32,128 nt of DNA from Anaerovibrio sp. (GCF_024697385.1 NZ_JAILFV010000002.1:1-32128), one strand, 5' to 3'; numbered from the stretch's first letter, positions 1 to 8,550 are shown. Made by a program: numbers and translations. The notes: a model not told the origin generated them from the sequence alone.

Positions 1-117
1 CTCCCGTGCGCGGGAACATAATTTCCCGTTCTAATTTACATAGCGGACTGTTAATGGCACTATATCATAAGAAAATATATTTGTCGATACCGTGTGTAGT
101 GTACACTTTGTCAAAAG

Positions 118-142
118 TTATTGGCATACTTATTGGCATACT
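118..142. repeat. Perfect 12-bp tandem repeat beside tRNA-Arg
   Basis: The unit TTATTGGCATAC occurs twice head to tail (118-129 and 130-141). A 10-bp palindrome, AGTGTACACT, lies just before it at 98-107. Nothing in 1-224 looks like a real gene. The repeats lie about 85 bp beyond the 3' end of the tRNA-Arg gene, on the side where tRNA-targeting integrative elements insert. They could be integrase arm sites or an operator, but no integrase is visible in the window. Confidence 0.6.
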
Positions 143-173
143 AGAGGTGCAAATCATGATCTTGCCCGCAGAA

Positions 174-215
174 AACAAAAACCTCGAAATCAGCACAAGC
201 ACTGACTTCGAGGTT
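174..215 (-). terminator. Intrinsic terminator of tRNA-Arg
   Basis: AACCTCGAA (180-188) pairs with TTCGAGGTT (207-215), and TCAG (190-193) pairs with CTGA (202-205). Read on the minus strand the hairpin is followed by a T-rich tail, GTTTTTGTTTTC. It ends the tRNA-Arg transcript. Confidence 0.8.
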
Positions 216-224
216 GTTTTCATC

Positions 225-301
225 TGGTGCGAATGGCGCGATTCGAACGCGCGACCCCCTGCTTAGGAGGCAGATGCTCTATCCAGCTGAGCTACATCCG
301 C
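225..301 (-). tRNA. tRNA-Arg (anticodon CCT)
   Basis: The minus strand folds as a full cloverleaf of 77 nt with an encoded CCA end. The acceptor stem is GCGGATG/CATTCGC, the D-arm has GCTCAGCTGGATAGAGC, and the T-arm has GCGCG-TTCGAAT-CGCGC. The anticodon loop is CTCCTAA, so the anticodon is CCT, which reads the arginine codon AGG. Confidence 0.95.
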
Positions 302-358
302 AACAGTATTATTTTACACTTTATATCCTTGTTTTGTCAATGAATTGATAAATAAGTA

Positions 359-2266
359 TCAATCACACAATGTTTCCGCCATTACCGTCTTTTCATCCAT
401 GTTGGCCGCACTGGTATTTTCCCGCAAATACAAGGCCCGCATTGCATTGAGAATGGCCAGGACTGCAACCCCTACATCAGCAAACACTGCAGCCCAAAGG
501 GAGGTATAGCCCAGGACACCTGTTATCATGACCAGCACCTTGATCCCAATGGAACCAATAATGTTCTGCCAACATATCCCCATTGTCTTTCTAGCTATCT
601 GAATAGCAGTACCCAATTTATTCAGCTCATCTGTCATCAATACAACATCTGCGGCCTCTATAGCGGCATCTGATCCAATACCACCCATTGCGACACCAAT
701 ATCAGCCCTGGCAAGTACCGGAGCATCGTTTATACCATCTCCTACATAAGCCAGGGTCTTGCCCGGGGAGACGTCCTTCAACAGCCTGTTGACACCACCC
801 ACTTTATCGGCCGGCAGCAGTTCAGCCATCACTTCATCCATTCCTACCACAGCTGCAACCTTGTTGGCAATATCCGTCTTGTCTCCGGAAAGCATTACCG
901 TTTTCCTTATACCGGCATTTTTGATTGTCTTTATGGCATTAGCCGCACCAGCCTTGATACGGTCAGCAATCAGGATATAGCCTGCATATATATCATCTAC
1001 CGCGATGTATACGACTGTCCCGGTAACAGACGCCAATTCATGGGAAATATTCATTTTGGTCAGCAAGGGTTCATTGCCGGCCGCAATCCTGTGGCCCCGG
1101 ACTGTAGCTAACACCCCATAGCCTGCCTCTTCCCTAATATCATCCACGCTTTCCCGATTAATACTTTTCCCATAGGCTCTTTGCAGGGACTCAGCAATAG
1201 GGTGCAACGAATCTATTTCAGCAGCTGCCCCATAAAACAAGAGTTCCTCCTTGCTTATTGAACCAACAGGGACCACTTCCTGGACATCAAAGCAGCCCTC
1301 TGTGATAGTTCCGGTTTTATCAAAGGCAACTATTTCCACATCAGCCAAGCGCTCCAGATAATCTCCTCCCTTGACCAATATTCCCTTGCGGGATGCCCCA
1401 CCAATACCGCCAAAAAAGCTCATTGGGATGGAAATCACCAATGCACATGGGCAGGAAATAACCAAAAATGTCAGTGCCCTATACAACCAGACATCAAAGG
1501 CCTCACCCAGCAACAAGGGTGGCAATGCAGCCACCAATATGGCAATGCCCACTACTATGGGAGTATAATATCTGGCAAATCTGGTAATAAATTTCTCCGT
1601 TTTTGCCTTTTGAGTTCCAGAGGTTTCAACAAGCTCCAAAACCCTTTCTACGGTAGACTGATCATAGGTAGCCGTTGCCTTGAGCCTGATGGAAGCAGTC
1701 TGATTTATACAGCCGCTTATTGCCGTGTCGCCGATGCCCAGCTCTCGAGGAACGGATTCCCCGGTAAGTGCTGCTGTATCTACGAAGGATTTACCATCGA
1801 TGACCTCACCATCCAAGGGAATGCGCTCTCCTGGTCTTACCAGCAGCACTTCTCCCACCTCAACCTCATATGGATCTACCTGAATGACCTGCTCATTCCT
1901 AACAACATTGGCATAATCCGGCCTTATATCAATCAGCTCACCAATTGAATTTCTGACCCTGCCGGTAGCATAGGACTGAAACCATTCACCCAGCTGATAA
2001 AAGGCCATAACTGCTGCCCCCTCAGCATACTCATGAATGAGCATCGCTCCTATTGAAGCAACAGACATAAGGAAAAATTCATCGAAAACCTGTCCTTTAC
2101 CAATGTTCCTTACTGCCTTTAAAAGCACATCCCAGCCTACCACTGCGAAGGATAGCACAGCCAGTCCGATGCCATAAATGGTTGTCTCTCCCAAAAAAAT
2201 ACTTGCAGCTAAAATCACAATACCGGCAATTATTCGTTTTAATGTATTTTTTTGCTTAATAGTCAT
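359..2266 (-). CDS. zntA: Zn/Cd/Pb-exporting P-type ATPase (PIB-2), lacking its own HMA domain
   Basis: This inner-membrane pump uses ATP to export soft divalent metals. Visible P1B-ATPase motifs in order are the actuator TGES (TALTGESVP), the metal-site SCPCALV in a membrane helix, DKTGTIT with the phosphorylated Asp, the SLHPIAES His-Pro motif, and GDGINDAP near the C-terminus. The last helices keep a Lys (IGIKVLVM) and an Asp (FADVGVAV). In the ZntA/CadA branch these mark Zn/Cd/Pb selectivity rather than copper. At 635 residues it is shorter than typical CadA/ZntA because no N-terminal HMA domain is present. That domain is encoded by the gene 15 nt upstream, so the two are very probably cotranscribed. 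The start is the ATG at 2264-2266 after GAGGCTGAGA. The family is certain; the exact metal is inferred. Confidence 0.93.
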   Translation of the reverse strand: MTIKQKNTLKRIIAGIVILAASIFLGETTIYGIGLAVLSFAVVGWDVLLKAVRNIGKGQVFDEFFLMSVASIGAMLIHEYAEGAAVMAFYQLGEWFQSYATGRVRNSIGELIDIRPDYANVVRNEQVIQVDPYEVEVGEVLLVRPGERIPLDGEVIDGKSFVDTAALTGESVPRELGIGDTAISGCINQTASIRLKATATYDQSTVERVLELVETSGTQKAKTEKFITRFARYYTPIVVGIAILVAALPPLLLGEAFDVWLYRALTFLVISCPCALVISIPMSFFGGIGGASRKGILVKGGDYLERLADVEIVAFDKTGTITEGCFDVQEVVPVGSISKEELLFYGAAAEIDSLHPIAESLQRAYGKSINRESVDDIREEAGYGVLATVRGHRIAAGNEPLLTKMNISHELASVTGTVVYIAVDDIYAGYILIADRIKAGAANAIKTIKNAGIRKTVMLSGDKTDIANKVAAVVGMDEVMAELLPADKVGGVNRLLKDVSPGKTLAYVGDGINDAPVLARADIGVAMGGIGSDAAIEAADVVLMTDELNKLGTAIQIARKTMGICWQNIIGSIGIKVLVMITGVLGYTSLWAAVFADVGVAVLAILNAMRALYLRENTSAANMDEKTVMAETLCD

Positions 2267-2281
2267 TTGATCTCAGCCTCG

Positions 2282-2500
2282 TTATTTACCTATTACAACA
2301 TCCGGCTCATACCCGTGAATAATTTCCTCTGATTTCTGCAAGACATAATCCATTTTATCCTCATCGACTTCCAGCAGCATTCTCTGACTCATAAAATTAA
2401 CACGACAAGACTTTACCTCCGGCAGTTTGCTGATGGCATCCTCCATTTTACCTGCGCAAACAGCACAATCCAAGCCTTCCAGTTTAATATTTTTCTTCAT
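2282..2500 (-). CDS. Free-standing HMA-domain metal-binding protein
   Basis: This 72-residue soluble protein is a single heavy-metal-associated domain. The metal-binding loop is GLDCAVCAGKME, with Cys11 and Cys14. The GLDC form with a following acidic patch resembles the HMA domains fused to Zn/Cd ATPases more than copper chaperones (which have GMTCxxC). It lies first in the operon, directly before the P-type ATPase that lacks an HMA domain, so it probably acts as the detached metal-sensing or delivery domain of that pump. The start is an ATG preceded by GAGGAG. Its role as a partner is inferred from context. Confidence 0.88.
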   Translation of the reverse strand: MKKNIKLEGLDCAVCAGKMEDAISKLPEVKSCRVNFMSQRMLLEVDEDKMDYVLQKSEEIIHGYEPDVVIGK

Positions 2501-2519
2501 AACTGATCATCTCCTCATC

Positions 2520-2551
2520 AATAACATATGAATGTCTGTTCATATGTTATT
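2520..2551 (-). promoter_or_regulatory. ArsR/SmtB-type metal operator
   Basis: A perfect inverted repeat, AATAACATATGAA (2520-2532) and TTCATATGTTATT (2539-2551), is separated by 6 bp. The core ATATGAATG-TC-TGTTCATAT has the 12-2-12 layout and ATATGAACA half-sites known for SmtB/CzrA/CadC repressors. It overlaps the -10 box and the start of transcription of the HMA/ATPase operon, as expected for a metal-released repressor. No ArsR-family gene is adjacent, so the regulator must be encoded elsewhere. Confidence 0.75.
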
Positions 2552-2576
2552 GTATCATGTTCACAAAATCTGTCAA
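2549..2576 (-). promoter_or_regulatory. Sigma-A promoter of the HMA/ATPase operon
   Basis: On the minus strand a perfect -35 TTGACA (2571-2576) and -10 TACAAT (2549-2554) are separated by 16 bp. Transcription should start near 2542, inside the palindromic operator. Confidence 0.75.
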
Positions 2577-2668
2577 CATACTTTTCACTTATTTAACATT
2601 TCCAATATCTCCCCGGCCCCTGCCCCATGGACTTATGAATACTGCTTATTCTGAAAATTTTCCACATA

Positions 2669-2698
2669 AAAAGGACTGGAACCAGGTCCAGTCCTTTT
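2669..2698 (-). terminator. Intrinsic terminator of niaP
   Basis: AAAAGGACTGGA (2669-2680) pairs perfectly with TCCAGTCCTTTT (2687-2698) over 12 bp with a 6-nt loop. The minus-strand tail is T-rich. It lies 46 bp beyond the transporter stop codon. Confidence 0.85.
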
Positions 2699-2744
2699 AG
2701 ACAAAATAAGCTTTAATTAAATTTAATCATTGGCCATCTGAGCG

Positions 2745-4073
2745 TTATCCAATGCTTTCCAGTTGCTTCTGTCGTGTTTCTGTTCCCAAGGTCAACACTA
2801 CTGCTGATACCACAATGAATACCGCTGCAAACATGATAAATACATTATTTATACCCATTTGTCCTGAGATCATTACACCAACAAGGGCTGGTGCAATCAT
2901 TCCACCAATACGGCCAAAGCCAGCTGCCCAACCGCTTCCCAAGGCTCTCATGGATGTTGGATACAGCTCCGGCGTATAGGTATAAATAACACCCCAGGCA
3001 CCCAAATTGAAGAAGGACATTGTTGCTCCCCAGAAAAGCAGCATTTCTGAAGTTGCAGCATTGCCAAAGAAGTAGCTGGCTACGCCACTCATCAACAAGA
3101 AAACTGAAAGTGTATTTTTTCTCCCGATTACATCTACCAGCCAGGCCGCACAATAATATCCAGGCAATTGAGCAACCGTCATGATCAATACATACTCAAA
3201 GGTTTTGACAACGGCAAAGCCCTGCTGGAAAACGATTGATGGCAACCACATGAATATCCCGTAATAACTGTACACGATACCAAACCAGGCCATCCACAGC
3301 ATGATTGTCCTCTTTACGTATTTTTCACTCCAAAGGGTTTTCGGTCCAGCCACTTCAACAGCAGCACTGCCCCTTTCCTCAGGAGTTAATTCCTTATCAA
3401 ACGGTACGCTGTCTATATGAAGTTTTTTCTCCAAATCCAAAATAATTTCCTTTGCTTCCTCAACCTTATTTTTGGAAATCAGATATCTAACTGATTCCGG
3501 CATATGAAGCCTGATTAAAAATACATACAGCGCCGGCAAGGTACCTATGACAAAGGCAATTTTCCAGCCAAACTGTGGAATCAGCAAATATGCTATACAT
3601 GCTGCTACCAACCAACCAATGCCCCAAAAACTCTCTAGCAGAACTATAAATCTGCCACGCAGTCTGGTAGGAGCATATTCTGACATCAGGGTAGCCGCAA
3701 CCGGCAGCTCGCCGCCCAGGCCAAAACCTACCAAAAATCTAAAGAACAACAAGGTTTCATAATTCCAGGCCAATGCGCACATCCCTGTTCCCAGGGCATA
3801 CATAAGAACTGTTATTGTAAACACTTTTTTACGGCCTATTCTGTCGGCTATGGTACCGGATATTACAGCACCCAGGGCCATACCTATCAGGCCTATGCTG
3901 CCGATCCAGCCCATCTGTCCTGGTGTAAGGCCCCATTCCTTGGCCAACACAGGCAAAACAAAGGCAATAAGCCCTGTATCCATTGAATCAAATAACCAAC
4001 CTAGCCCAGTCACCAAAAGCAATTTGTAGTGAAAAGAGCCTACAGGCATTTTTTCCAGTCTGTCCAAAATCAT
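2745..4073 (-). CDS. niaP: MFS transporter, NiaP-like (niacin uptake)
   Basis: This 442-residue major facilitator protein has about 12 hydrophobic segments. It shows the MFS loop motif DRIGRKKVF after helix 2, a second copy DVIGRKN after helix 8, and the GGELPVA and LLESFWGIGW stretches. From memory of the family, it resembles B. subtilis YceI/NiaP along its length (GLGWLFDSMDTG, FNLGAWGVIYTYTPE, FGRIGGM), a proton-coupled nicotinate importer in the metabolite:H+ symporter group. It is monocistronic, with its own promoter, terminator and a NiaR-like operator upstream, which supports niacin as substrate. The start ATG follows TAGGAGGA. A related aromatic-acid or sugar-acid transporter is the main alternative. 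Confidence 0.8.
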   Translation of the reverse strand: MILDRLEKMPVGSFHYKLLLVTGLGWLFDSMDTGLIAFVLPVLAKEWGLTPGQMGWIGSIGLIGMALGAVISGTIADRIGRKKVFTITVLMYALGTGMCALAWNYETLLFFRFLVGFGLGGELPVAATLMSEYAPTRLRGRFIVLLESFWGIGWLVAACIAYLLIPQFGWKIAFVIGTLPALYVFLIRLHMPESVRYLISKNKVEEAKEIILDLEKKLHIDSVPFDKELTPEERGSAAVEVAGPKTLWSEKYVKRTIMLWMAWFGIVYSYYGIFMWLPSIVFQQGFAVVKTFEYVLIMTVAQLPGYYCAAWLVDVIGRKNTLSVFLLMSGVASYFFGNAATSEMLLFWGATMSFFNLGAWGVIYTYTPELYPTSMRALGSGWAAGFGRIGGMIAPALVGVMISGQMGINNVFIMFAAVFIVVSAVVLTLGTETRQKQLESIG

Positions 4074-4095
4074 TACTTTACATCCTCCTATAATC

Positions 4096-4111
4096 AGCTG
4101 TCATGACACCT
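4096..4111 (-). promoter_or_regulatory. Candidate NiaR operator
   Basis: AGCTGTCATGACACCT is a 16-bp palindrome with one mismatched pair. Its TGTC-AT-GACA core matches the niacin-repressor (NiaR/YrxA) motif as I recall it. It lies about 10 bp downstream of the predicted transcription start of the niaP-like gene, a repressing position. The site itself is seen; the regulator is inferred. Confidence 0.6.
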
Positions 4112-4129
4112 ATTTATACACATGTATGT

Positions 4130-4157
4130 ATTTTACTCTTTTTTATAGAAAAAGCAA
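4130..4157 (-). promoter_or_regulatory. Probable niaP promoter
   Basis: Minus strand -35 TTGCTT (4152-4157) and -10 TAAAAT (4130-4135) are spaced by 16 bp, with A/T-rich DNA upstream. The start point would be near 4122, just before the palindrome. The rest of the niaP upstream spacer (about 4158-4328) shows nothing I can name. Confidence 0.5.
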
Positions 4158-4328
4158 GAAAAATATATCACTATTAAGCAATTTCTTTATCCCCACTGAT
4201 CATATGACCGCATTTCACAAATTGCTGACATGTTGATGTGTACTGCTTCCTGGGGCTCAGAAAGAGGACTAACATTTACACTGCATGGATTTCAGATTAT
4301 TATTCTGTTCTAGGACAATGTAAGTAAA

Positions 4329-4361
4329 AAAATACACCGGACTATGTGTCCAGTGTATTTT
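4329..4361 (-). terminator. Intrinsic terminator of the murA-glycosyltransferase operon
   Basis: AAATACAC-C-GGAC pairs with GTCC-A-GTGTATTT around a short loop (one mismatch). On the minus strand it is followed by a TTTTTTTAC tail. Confidence 0.8.
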
Positions 4362-4376
4362 AAATCTCAAATATTC

Positions 4377-5828
4377 TTATTGTCTGGCTTTTCGGTAATA
4401 TACCCGGGCATTCTTAAATGATTCCAGCAGCTCCCATTCAGCAGTATTGAAATCCTTCTCGAAGGAATCAAAACGCCTGTTATTCAAAATCAGGTAAATA
4501 TCCTTGTCTTCAGGCAACTCCTCAAAGGATATAAACGGCATGACATTTTTTGCATTCCAGCTTTTGCCATCCGGTAACATTCCAGGAATAGCTTTGGCGT
4601 CCTCCAGCCGATAAACTAATTTATCACCATAAAAAACATTTGATGTCTTATAGTCGCCATAGCTTACCACCAGATCATCCGCCTTGACACGATCCTTATA
4701 AACGGCTGCGACATTCTTGCAGGAATATCCTTCATTGGAGCAGGCAGGTACGGCTACCGCAAAGGTCAGTACCGCATAAAGCGCCAACATCACCCCTACT
4801 GTACGCTTGACCAGCTTCTCCCGGTCGTACAGATATCTGGCAATAAGGATTGCAATAGGCAAAAGCGCAGGCAAGGTATAAGTCGTGTACTTTGTTGCCA
4901 TGCACTGATAAAAAATATTGACCACCAGGGCCCATACCAGCAAAAAGCTGCCGGTCATATCCAGTTCCGGGCGTTTTTTCAGCTTGATATACTTTCGGAT
5001 AACTGCAGGTAATGTCCAGCTCCAAGGCAAACAGCCCAAGAAAAAAATCATCAGGTAATAATACCATACATTCCATTGTGGGTGCTCTGATTGTGTAGCC
5101 CTAAGAAAGTTATGTACTCCCAGGAAATTATTTACAAACTCCATCCCATGGATAGTATACATGGCATAATACCAACTACCTGCCACAAGAGCATAAAGCA
5201 ACAATCCCTGAGGCAGCTTCAGACGAAGAATTTCCTTAAAATCCCGTCTGATAAAGATATATACCAACAGGATAAATCCAGGAAGCAATAAACCTATAGG
5301 GCCCTTATCCAATGTAGCAAGCCCGGCAAACAAATAGCACAGATAATAATAACTGCGCTTTCCTGTACTATAGCCAAGATAAAAGAAAATCAATACAGCA
5401 TCAAAAAAGACAAACAAGGTTAAATCAGTGATAACTGTTTTTGATAAAAGCCAGTATTCAAAGCAGGTTCCCAGGATACCGGCAGCCATGAGACCTGTTT
5501 TCCGGTCATACAGCTTTCTGGCAAATAAATATGTCATCATCAATCCCAAAACGCCAAAAACACTTGGGAAAAATCTGGCGGCAAATTCATTTACACCGAA
5601 TAGTTTATAGGCAACAATCAATTCCCAATAAAAAAACGCCGGTTTGTCATACCAATAATTGCCATATATTCTAGGTGAAACATAATCCCCTGAACGCATC
5701 ATTTCCAAAGCGGTAAGGGTATAATTTGATTCCACCGGGTCCGTAATGGCTATTGCCCAATTCCCCAGCAAAAACAACACCAACCCAACAATGCCAATGA
5801 GGGAAAGATCTCTCTTAGTTATGTCCAT
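4377..5828 (-). CDS. ArnT/PMT-type (GT39/83) membrane glycosyltransferase
   Basis: This polytopic membrane enzyme probably moves a sugar from an undecaprenyl-phosphate carrier to a lipid or protein on the outer face of the inner membrane. Near the N-terminus, after one helix, Asp30 and Glu33 sit in DPVESNY, the place of the catalytic acidic motif in ArnT-like enzymes. YDKPAFFYW (Asp61-Lys62-Pro63) matches their conserved EKPP/DKP loop. Many hydrophobic helices follow to about residue 360, then a soluble C-terminal domain of about 120 residues. At 483 residues it is somewhat shorter than ArnT (about 550). It lies 18 nt downstream of murA, so it shares the envelope operon. Lipid A or cell-surface decoration fits a diderm host, but donor and acceptor are unknown. 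Confidence 0.8.
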   Translation of the reverse strand: MDITKRDLSLIGIVGLVLFLLGNWAIAITDPVESNYTLTALEMMRSGDYVSPRIYGNYWYDKPAFFYWELIVAYKLFGVNEFAARFFPSVFGVLGLMMTYLFARKLYDRKTGLMAAGILGTCFEYWLLSKTVITDLTLFVFFDAVLIFFYLGYSTGKRSYYYLCYLFAGLATLDKGPIGLLLPGFILLVYIFIRRDFKEILRLKLPQGLLLYALVAGSWYYAMYTIHGMEFVNNFLGVHNFLRATQSEHPQWNVWYYYLMIFFLGCLPWSWTLPAVIRKYIKLKKRPELDMTGSFLLVWALVVNIFYQCMATKYTTYTLPALLPIAILIARYLYDREKLVKRTVGVMLALYAVLTFAVAVPACSNEGYSCKNVAAVYKDRVKADDLVVSYGDYKTSNVFYGDKLVYRLEDAKAIPGMLPDGKSWNAKNVMPFISFEELPEDKDIYLILNNRRFDSFEKDFNTAEWELLESFKNARVYYRKARQ

Positions 5829-5846
5829 TTACTGCTCCTTATTTAT

Positions 5847-7112
5847 CTACACATCAACCCGTCTGATATCAGCACCCAGGCCAATCAGTTTGGCAACAAG
5901 GTTATCATATCCCCTGTCAATGTGATGTATATACCCTATAGCGGTTTCGCCATCAGCCACCAGCCCGGCCAATACCATAGCTGCTCCTGCCCTGAGGTCA
6001 GTCGCCTTTACCTGGCAACCTGTCAATGAAGGCACACCTTCCACAACTGATGTTCTTCCATCAATCTTGATATTTGCGCCCATACGCTTTAATTCATCAA
6101 CATGCATAAATCTATTTTCAAATACGGTCTCTGTCACCATCCCCGAGCCTTCAGAAACAGTCAGCATGGCCATGAACTGCGCCTGCATATCCGTAGGGAA
6201 GCCAGGATATGGCATAGTCTTGATATCCACAGCCTTGGTAACAGTATCACAAAAGACACGAATGCCATCTATATGCTCTTCAATGCTGACTCCTGCTTCC
6301 TTCAGTTTTGCAATGACAGGCTTCAGATGCTCACTTATGGCGTTTTCGATATATACATCTCCCTTGGTCATAGCAGCAGCTACCATATAGGTACCTGCTT
6401 CGATACGATCCGGAATAATAGTATAATTCTTGCCGGTTAATTTCTTAACACCATCAATTTTAATAACATTGGTACCGGCACCACGAATTTTGGCACCCAT
6501 GACATTCAAATAATTTGCCAAATCAATAATTTCCGGCTCCTGGGCAGGGTTTTCAATGACAGTCTGTCCTTCCGCCATAGAGGCTGCCATGATTATGTTC
6601 TCAGTAGCACCCACACTTGGGAAATCCAAATAAATCCTTGCACCCTTTAATCCCTGTGGAGCATGAGCCTCAATAAATCCATGACCGATATTGACCTCTG
6701 CCCCCAAGGCCTCAAAGCCCTTTAAATGTAGGTCAATAGGGCGTGTACCGATGGCACACCCTCCTGGCAGCGAAATTTTTGCCTTACCATACCGGGCCAG
6801 CAATGGGCCGATAATAAGAAAGGATGCCCTCATTTTCCTTACCAGGTCATATGGAGCCTCACAGCTGGCAATACTTGAACTGTCCACCATCAGGGTATTC
6901 TTGTCAGCGTCAAACTCCGCCTTTACACCCAGCTTGACCAAAACCTCGGTAATAGTATGAACATCATCCAGCGCAGGAACCTCTTCCAATCGACTCGGTG
7001 TATCCTGTCCCAAAAGAGTTGCAGCTATAATAGGCAAAACAGCATTCTTGGCACCACTTATTTTTACGCGTCCAGTCAAACGCTTGCCACCATTTATTAT
7101 CAACTTTTCCAT
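5847..7112 (-). CDS. murA: UDP-N-acetylglucosamine 1-carboxyvinyltransferase
   Basis: MurA transfers enolpyruvate from PEP to UDP-GlcNAc, the first committed step of peptidoglycan synthesis, in the cytoplasm. The 421-residue length is typical. Key residues are visible: Lys22-Asn23 in SGAKNAVLP, and the active-site Cys119 in [10 protein letters not shown], the residue alkylated by fosfomycin. [12 protein letters not shown] and [10 protein letters not shown] are also family stretches. It has its own promoter and leads a two-gene operon with the glycosyltransferase. The start ATG follows AGGGGGAAATTTACATAA, a somewhat long spacing. Confidence 0.97.
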   Translation of the reverse strand: MEKLIINGGKRLTGRVKISGAKNAVLPIIAATLLGQDTPSRLEEVPALDDVHTITEVLVKLGVKAEFDADKNTLMVDSSSIASCEAPYDLVRKMRASFLIIGPLLARYGKAKISLPGGCAIGTRPIDLHLKGFEALGAEVNIGHGFIEAHAPQGLKGARIYLDFPSVGATENIIMAASMAEGQTVIENPAQEPEIIDLANYLNVMGAKIRGAGTNVIKIDGVKKLTGKNYTIIPDRIEAGTYMVAAAMTKGDVYIENAISEHLKPVIAKLKEAGVSIEEHIDGIRVFCDTVTKAVDIKTMPYPGFPTDMQAQFMAMLTVSEGSGMVTETVFENRFMHVDELKRMGANIKIDGRTSVVEGVPSLTGCQVKATDLRAGAAMVLAGLVADGETAIGYIHHIDRGYDNLVAKLIGLGADIRRVDV

Positions 7113-7164
7113 TTATGTAAATTTCCCCCTAAAATAGGCATACTTCTTGACATTAATACACTTC

Positions 7165-7193
7165 AGTTTACCATATATGTTATTCTCTTGCAA
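7165..7193 (-). promoter_or_regulatory. murA promoter
   Basis: Minus strand -35 TTGCAA (7188-7193) and -10 TAAACT (7165-7170) are separated by 17 bp. The leader is about 45 nt. Confidence 0.65.
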
Positions 7194-7265
7194 ATTGAAA
7201 AGAAAAGTTTTGGCAGCAATAAAATAAATACCATTTTTTCTGTCAGAAATACATCTCCAAATGAT

Positions 7266-7299
7266 AAAAGGGCCGGAAAACCATCTCGTTTTCCAGCCC
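7266..7299 (-). terminator. Intrinsic terminator of the iron-dependent dehydrogenase gene
   Basis: GGGCCGGAAAAC (7270-7281) pairs with GTTTTCCAGCCC (7288-7299) with one mismatch. The minus-strand tail is TTTTAT. It separates the dehydrogenase from murA. Confidence 0.75.
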
Positions 7300-7356
7300 T
7301 GATTCATGTCAAACCCGTCTATTTTACGCCGGGCTTTTCATTACAGTCTATGACAG

Positions 7357-8538
7357 TCATTTATTGACACTTTGGTATATTGCCATGACATCCGCCTTAC
7401 TCATTGGATGGAATACTCCAACCTTTTTGGAATCATTAGCCGTACAGATATCAGCAAGTTTTTCTATATCTGCATCTGAAAGGACTCCGATTCCCAATTT
7501 ACTAAAGTTCGTAGGCAATCCAATCTGCTCAAAGAATTCCCTGGTCATGCGAATACCTGCCCTGGAGCGTTCTTCTGCTGTACCGGCATTAACACCCCAT
7601 ACCCTTTCAGCATACTGGGCAAACCGTTCCGGGTTATCCTCGTAAACGAACCGCGCCCAGGCTGGCCACATTACTGCCAAGGATGCCCCATGGGTAACAT
7701 CATATACTCCACTAAGGACATGACCCAACTTGTGGGCAGAAAACTCCTTGCCCCGTCCCAGTCCGGTAAAACCATTGTGTGAAACACTGCCACACCACAT
7801 GATTTCACTCATGGCCTGATAGTTTTTCCTATGTGCCACTGCTATACGACCATATTTGATGACATTTGTCATCAGGGCTTCCGCCACCAGATCAGTAAAT
7901 ACATTGTCCTCAGTATATGATATATATCTTTCCAGGGTATGCATAATAATATCTGCAACACCACAGGCAATCTGGTATGGTGGCAGGGTAAATGTCAGTT
8001 CCGGATTCATTATCGCAAAATCAGGTCTGATCAGGTCACTGTGAGCACCACCTTTTCTGCCTGTACCATCAATGGTCAGTACAGCCGAATCACTGGTCTC
8101 GCTTCCGGCAGCCGCAATTGTAAGGACTACCCCTATTGGGGCACAGACATCAAAGGTGCGTCCCTTGTCCCAATATTCCATGATATCGACTTCAGGGTTG
8201 GCCACCCCTACTGCCACAGCCTTTGCTGTGTCAATAACACTTCCTCCACCGACTGCCAGGACCATATCAGCACCAAAATCGATTGCCTCCTTTACAGCCT
8301 TCTGGGCAAAGGACAGAACAGGATTTGGCTGAACCCCGCCCAAAGTCTTAAAGAGAATATCTCCTGCGGTGAGATTTTCTTCTATCCTCTTTAAAAGACC
8401 ACTGCGCTCAACACTTCCGCCACCATAAATCACCATTACCCTCGAACCACCGTATTGCTGTACTTTTGCTGCAGTCTGGGCCTCAGCATTTTTGCCAAAA
8501 ACGATATCAGTCGGACAATAAAACTCAAAATTCTGCAT
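7357..8538 (-). CDS. Iron-containing alcohol dehydrogenase (butanol dehydrogenase-like)
   Basis: This cytoplasmic group III NAD(P)-linked dehydrogenase reduces aldehydes such as butyraldehyde to alcohols in fermentation. The Rossmann part shows YGGGSVERSG and VGGGSVIDTAKA. The metal-binding half has ACGVADIIMHTLE (Asp and His ligands), FSAHKLGHVLSG and DVTHGASLA (His ligands). The length of 393 residues fits the BdhA/YugJ/YqhD group. I start at the ATG at 8536-8538, which follows GGGAGGG; the longer open frame upstream runs back into upp and has no family similarity. The ribosome site lies immediately after the upp terminator, so expression may depend on read-through. Cofactor and in vivo substrate are not readable from sequence. 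Confidence 0.92.
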   Translation of the reverse strand: MQNFEFYCPTDIVFGKNAEAQTAAKVQQYGGSRVMVIYGGGSVERSGLLKRIEENLTAGDILFKTLGGVQPNPVLSFAQKAVKEAIDFGADMVLAVGGGSVIDTAKAVAVGVANPEVDIMEYWDKGRTFDVCAPIGVVLTIAAAGSETSDSAVLTIDGTGRKGGAHSDLIRPDFAIMNPELTFTLPPYQIACGVADIIMHTLERYISYTEDNVFTDLVAEALMTNVIKYGRIAVAHRKNYQAMSEIMWCGSVSHNGFTGLGRGKEFSAHKLGHVLSGVYDVTHGASLAVMWPAWARFVYEDNPERFAQYAERVWGVNAGTAEERSRAGIRMTREFFEQIGLPTNFSKLGIGVLSDADIEKLADICTANDSKKVGVFHPMSKADVMAIYQSVNK

Positions 8539-8550
8539 AAAATCCCTCCC

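Noticed and set aside
6-266. 86-codon open frame across the left spacer and tRNA-Arg
   Set aside because: It runs into the tRNA gene on the opposite strand (the familiar WRDSNARP translation artefact) and has no ribosome site.
7113-7307. 64-codon open frame upstream of murA
   Set aside because: It covers the dehydrogenase terminator and the murA promoter, and its composition is not protein-like.
7310-7340. Second small GC hairpin (CCCG/CGGG) after the dehydrogenase
   Set aside because: The stem is only 4 bp with a long loop; the stronger terminator is at 7266-7299.
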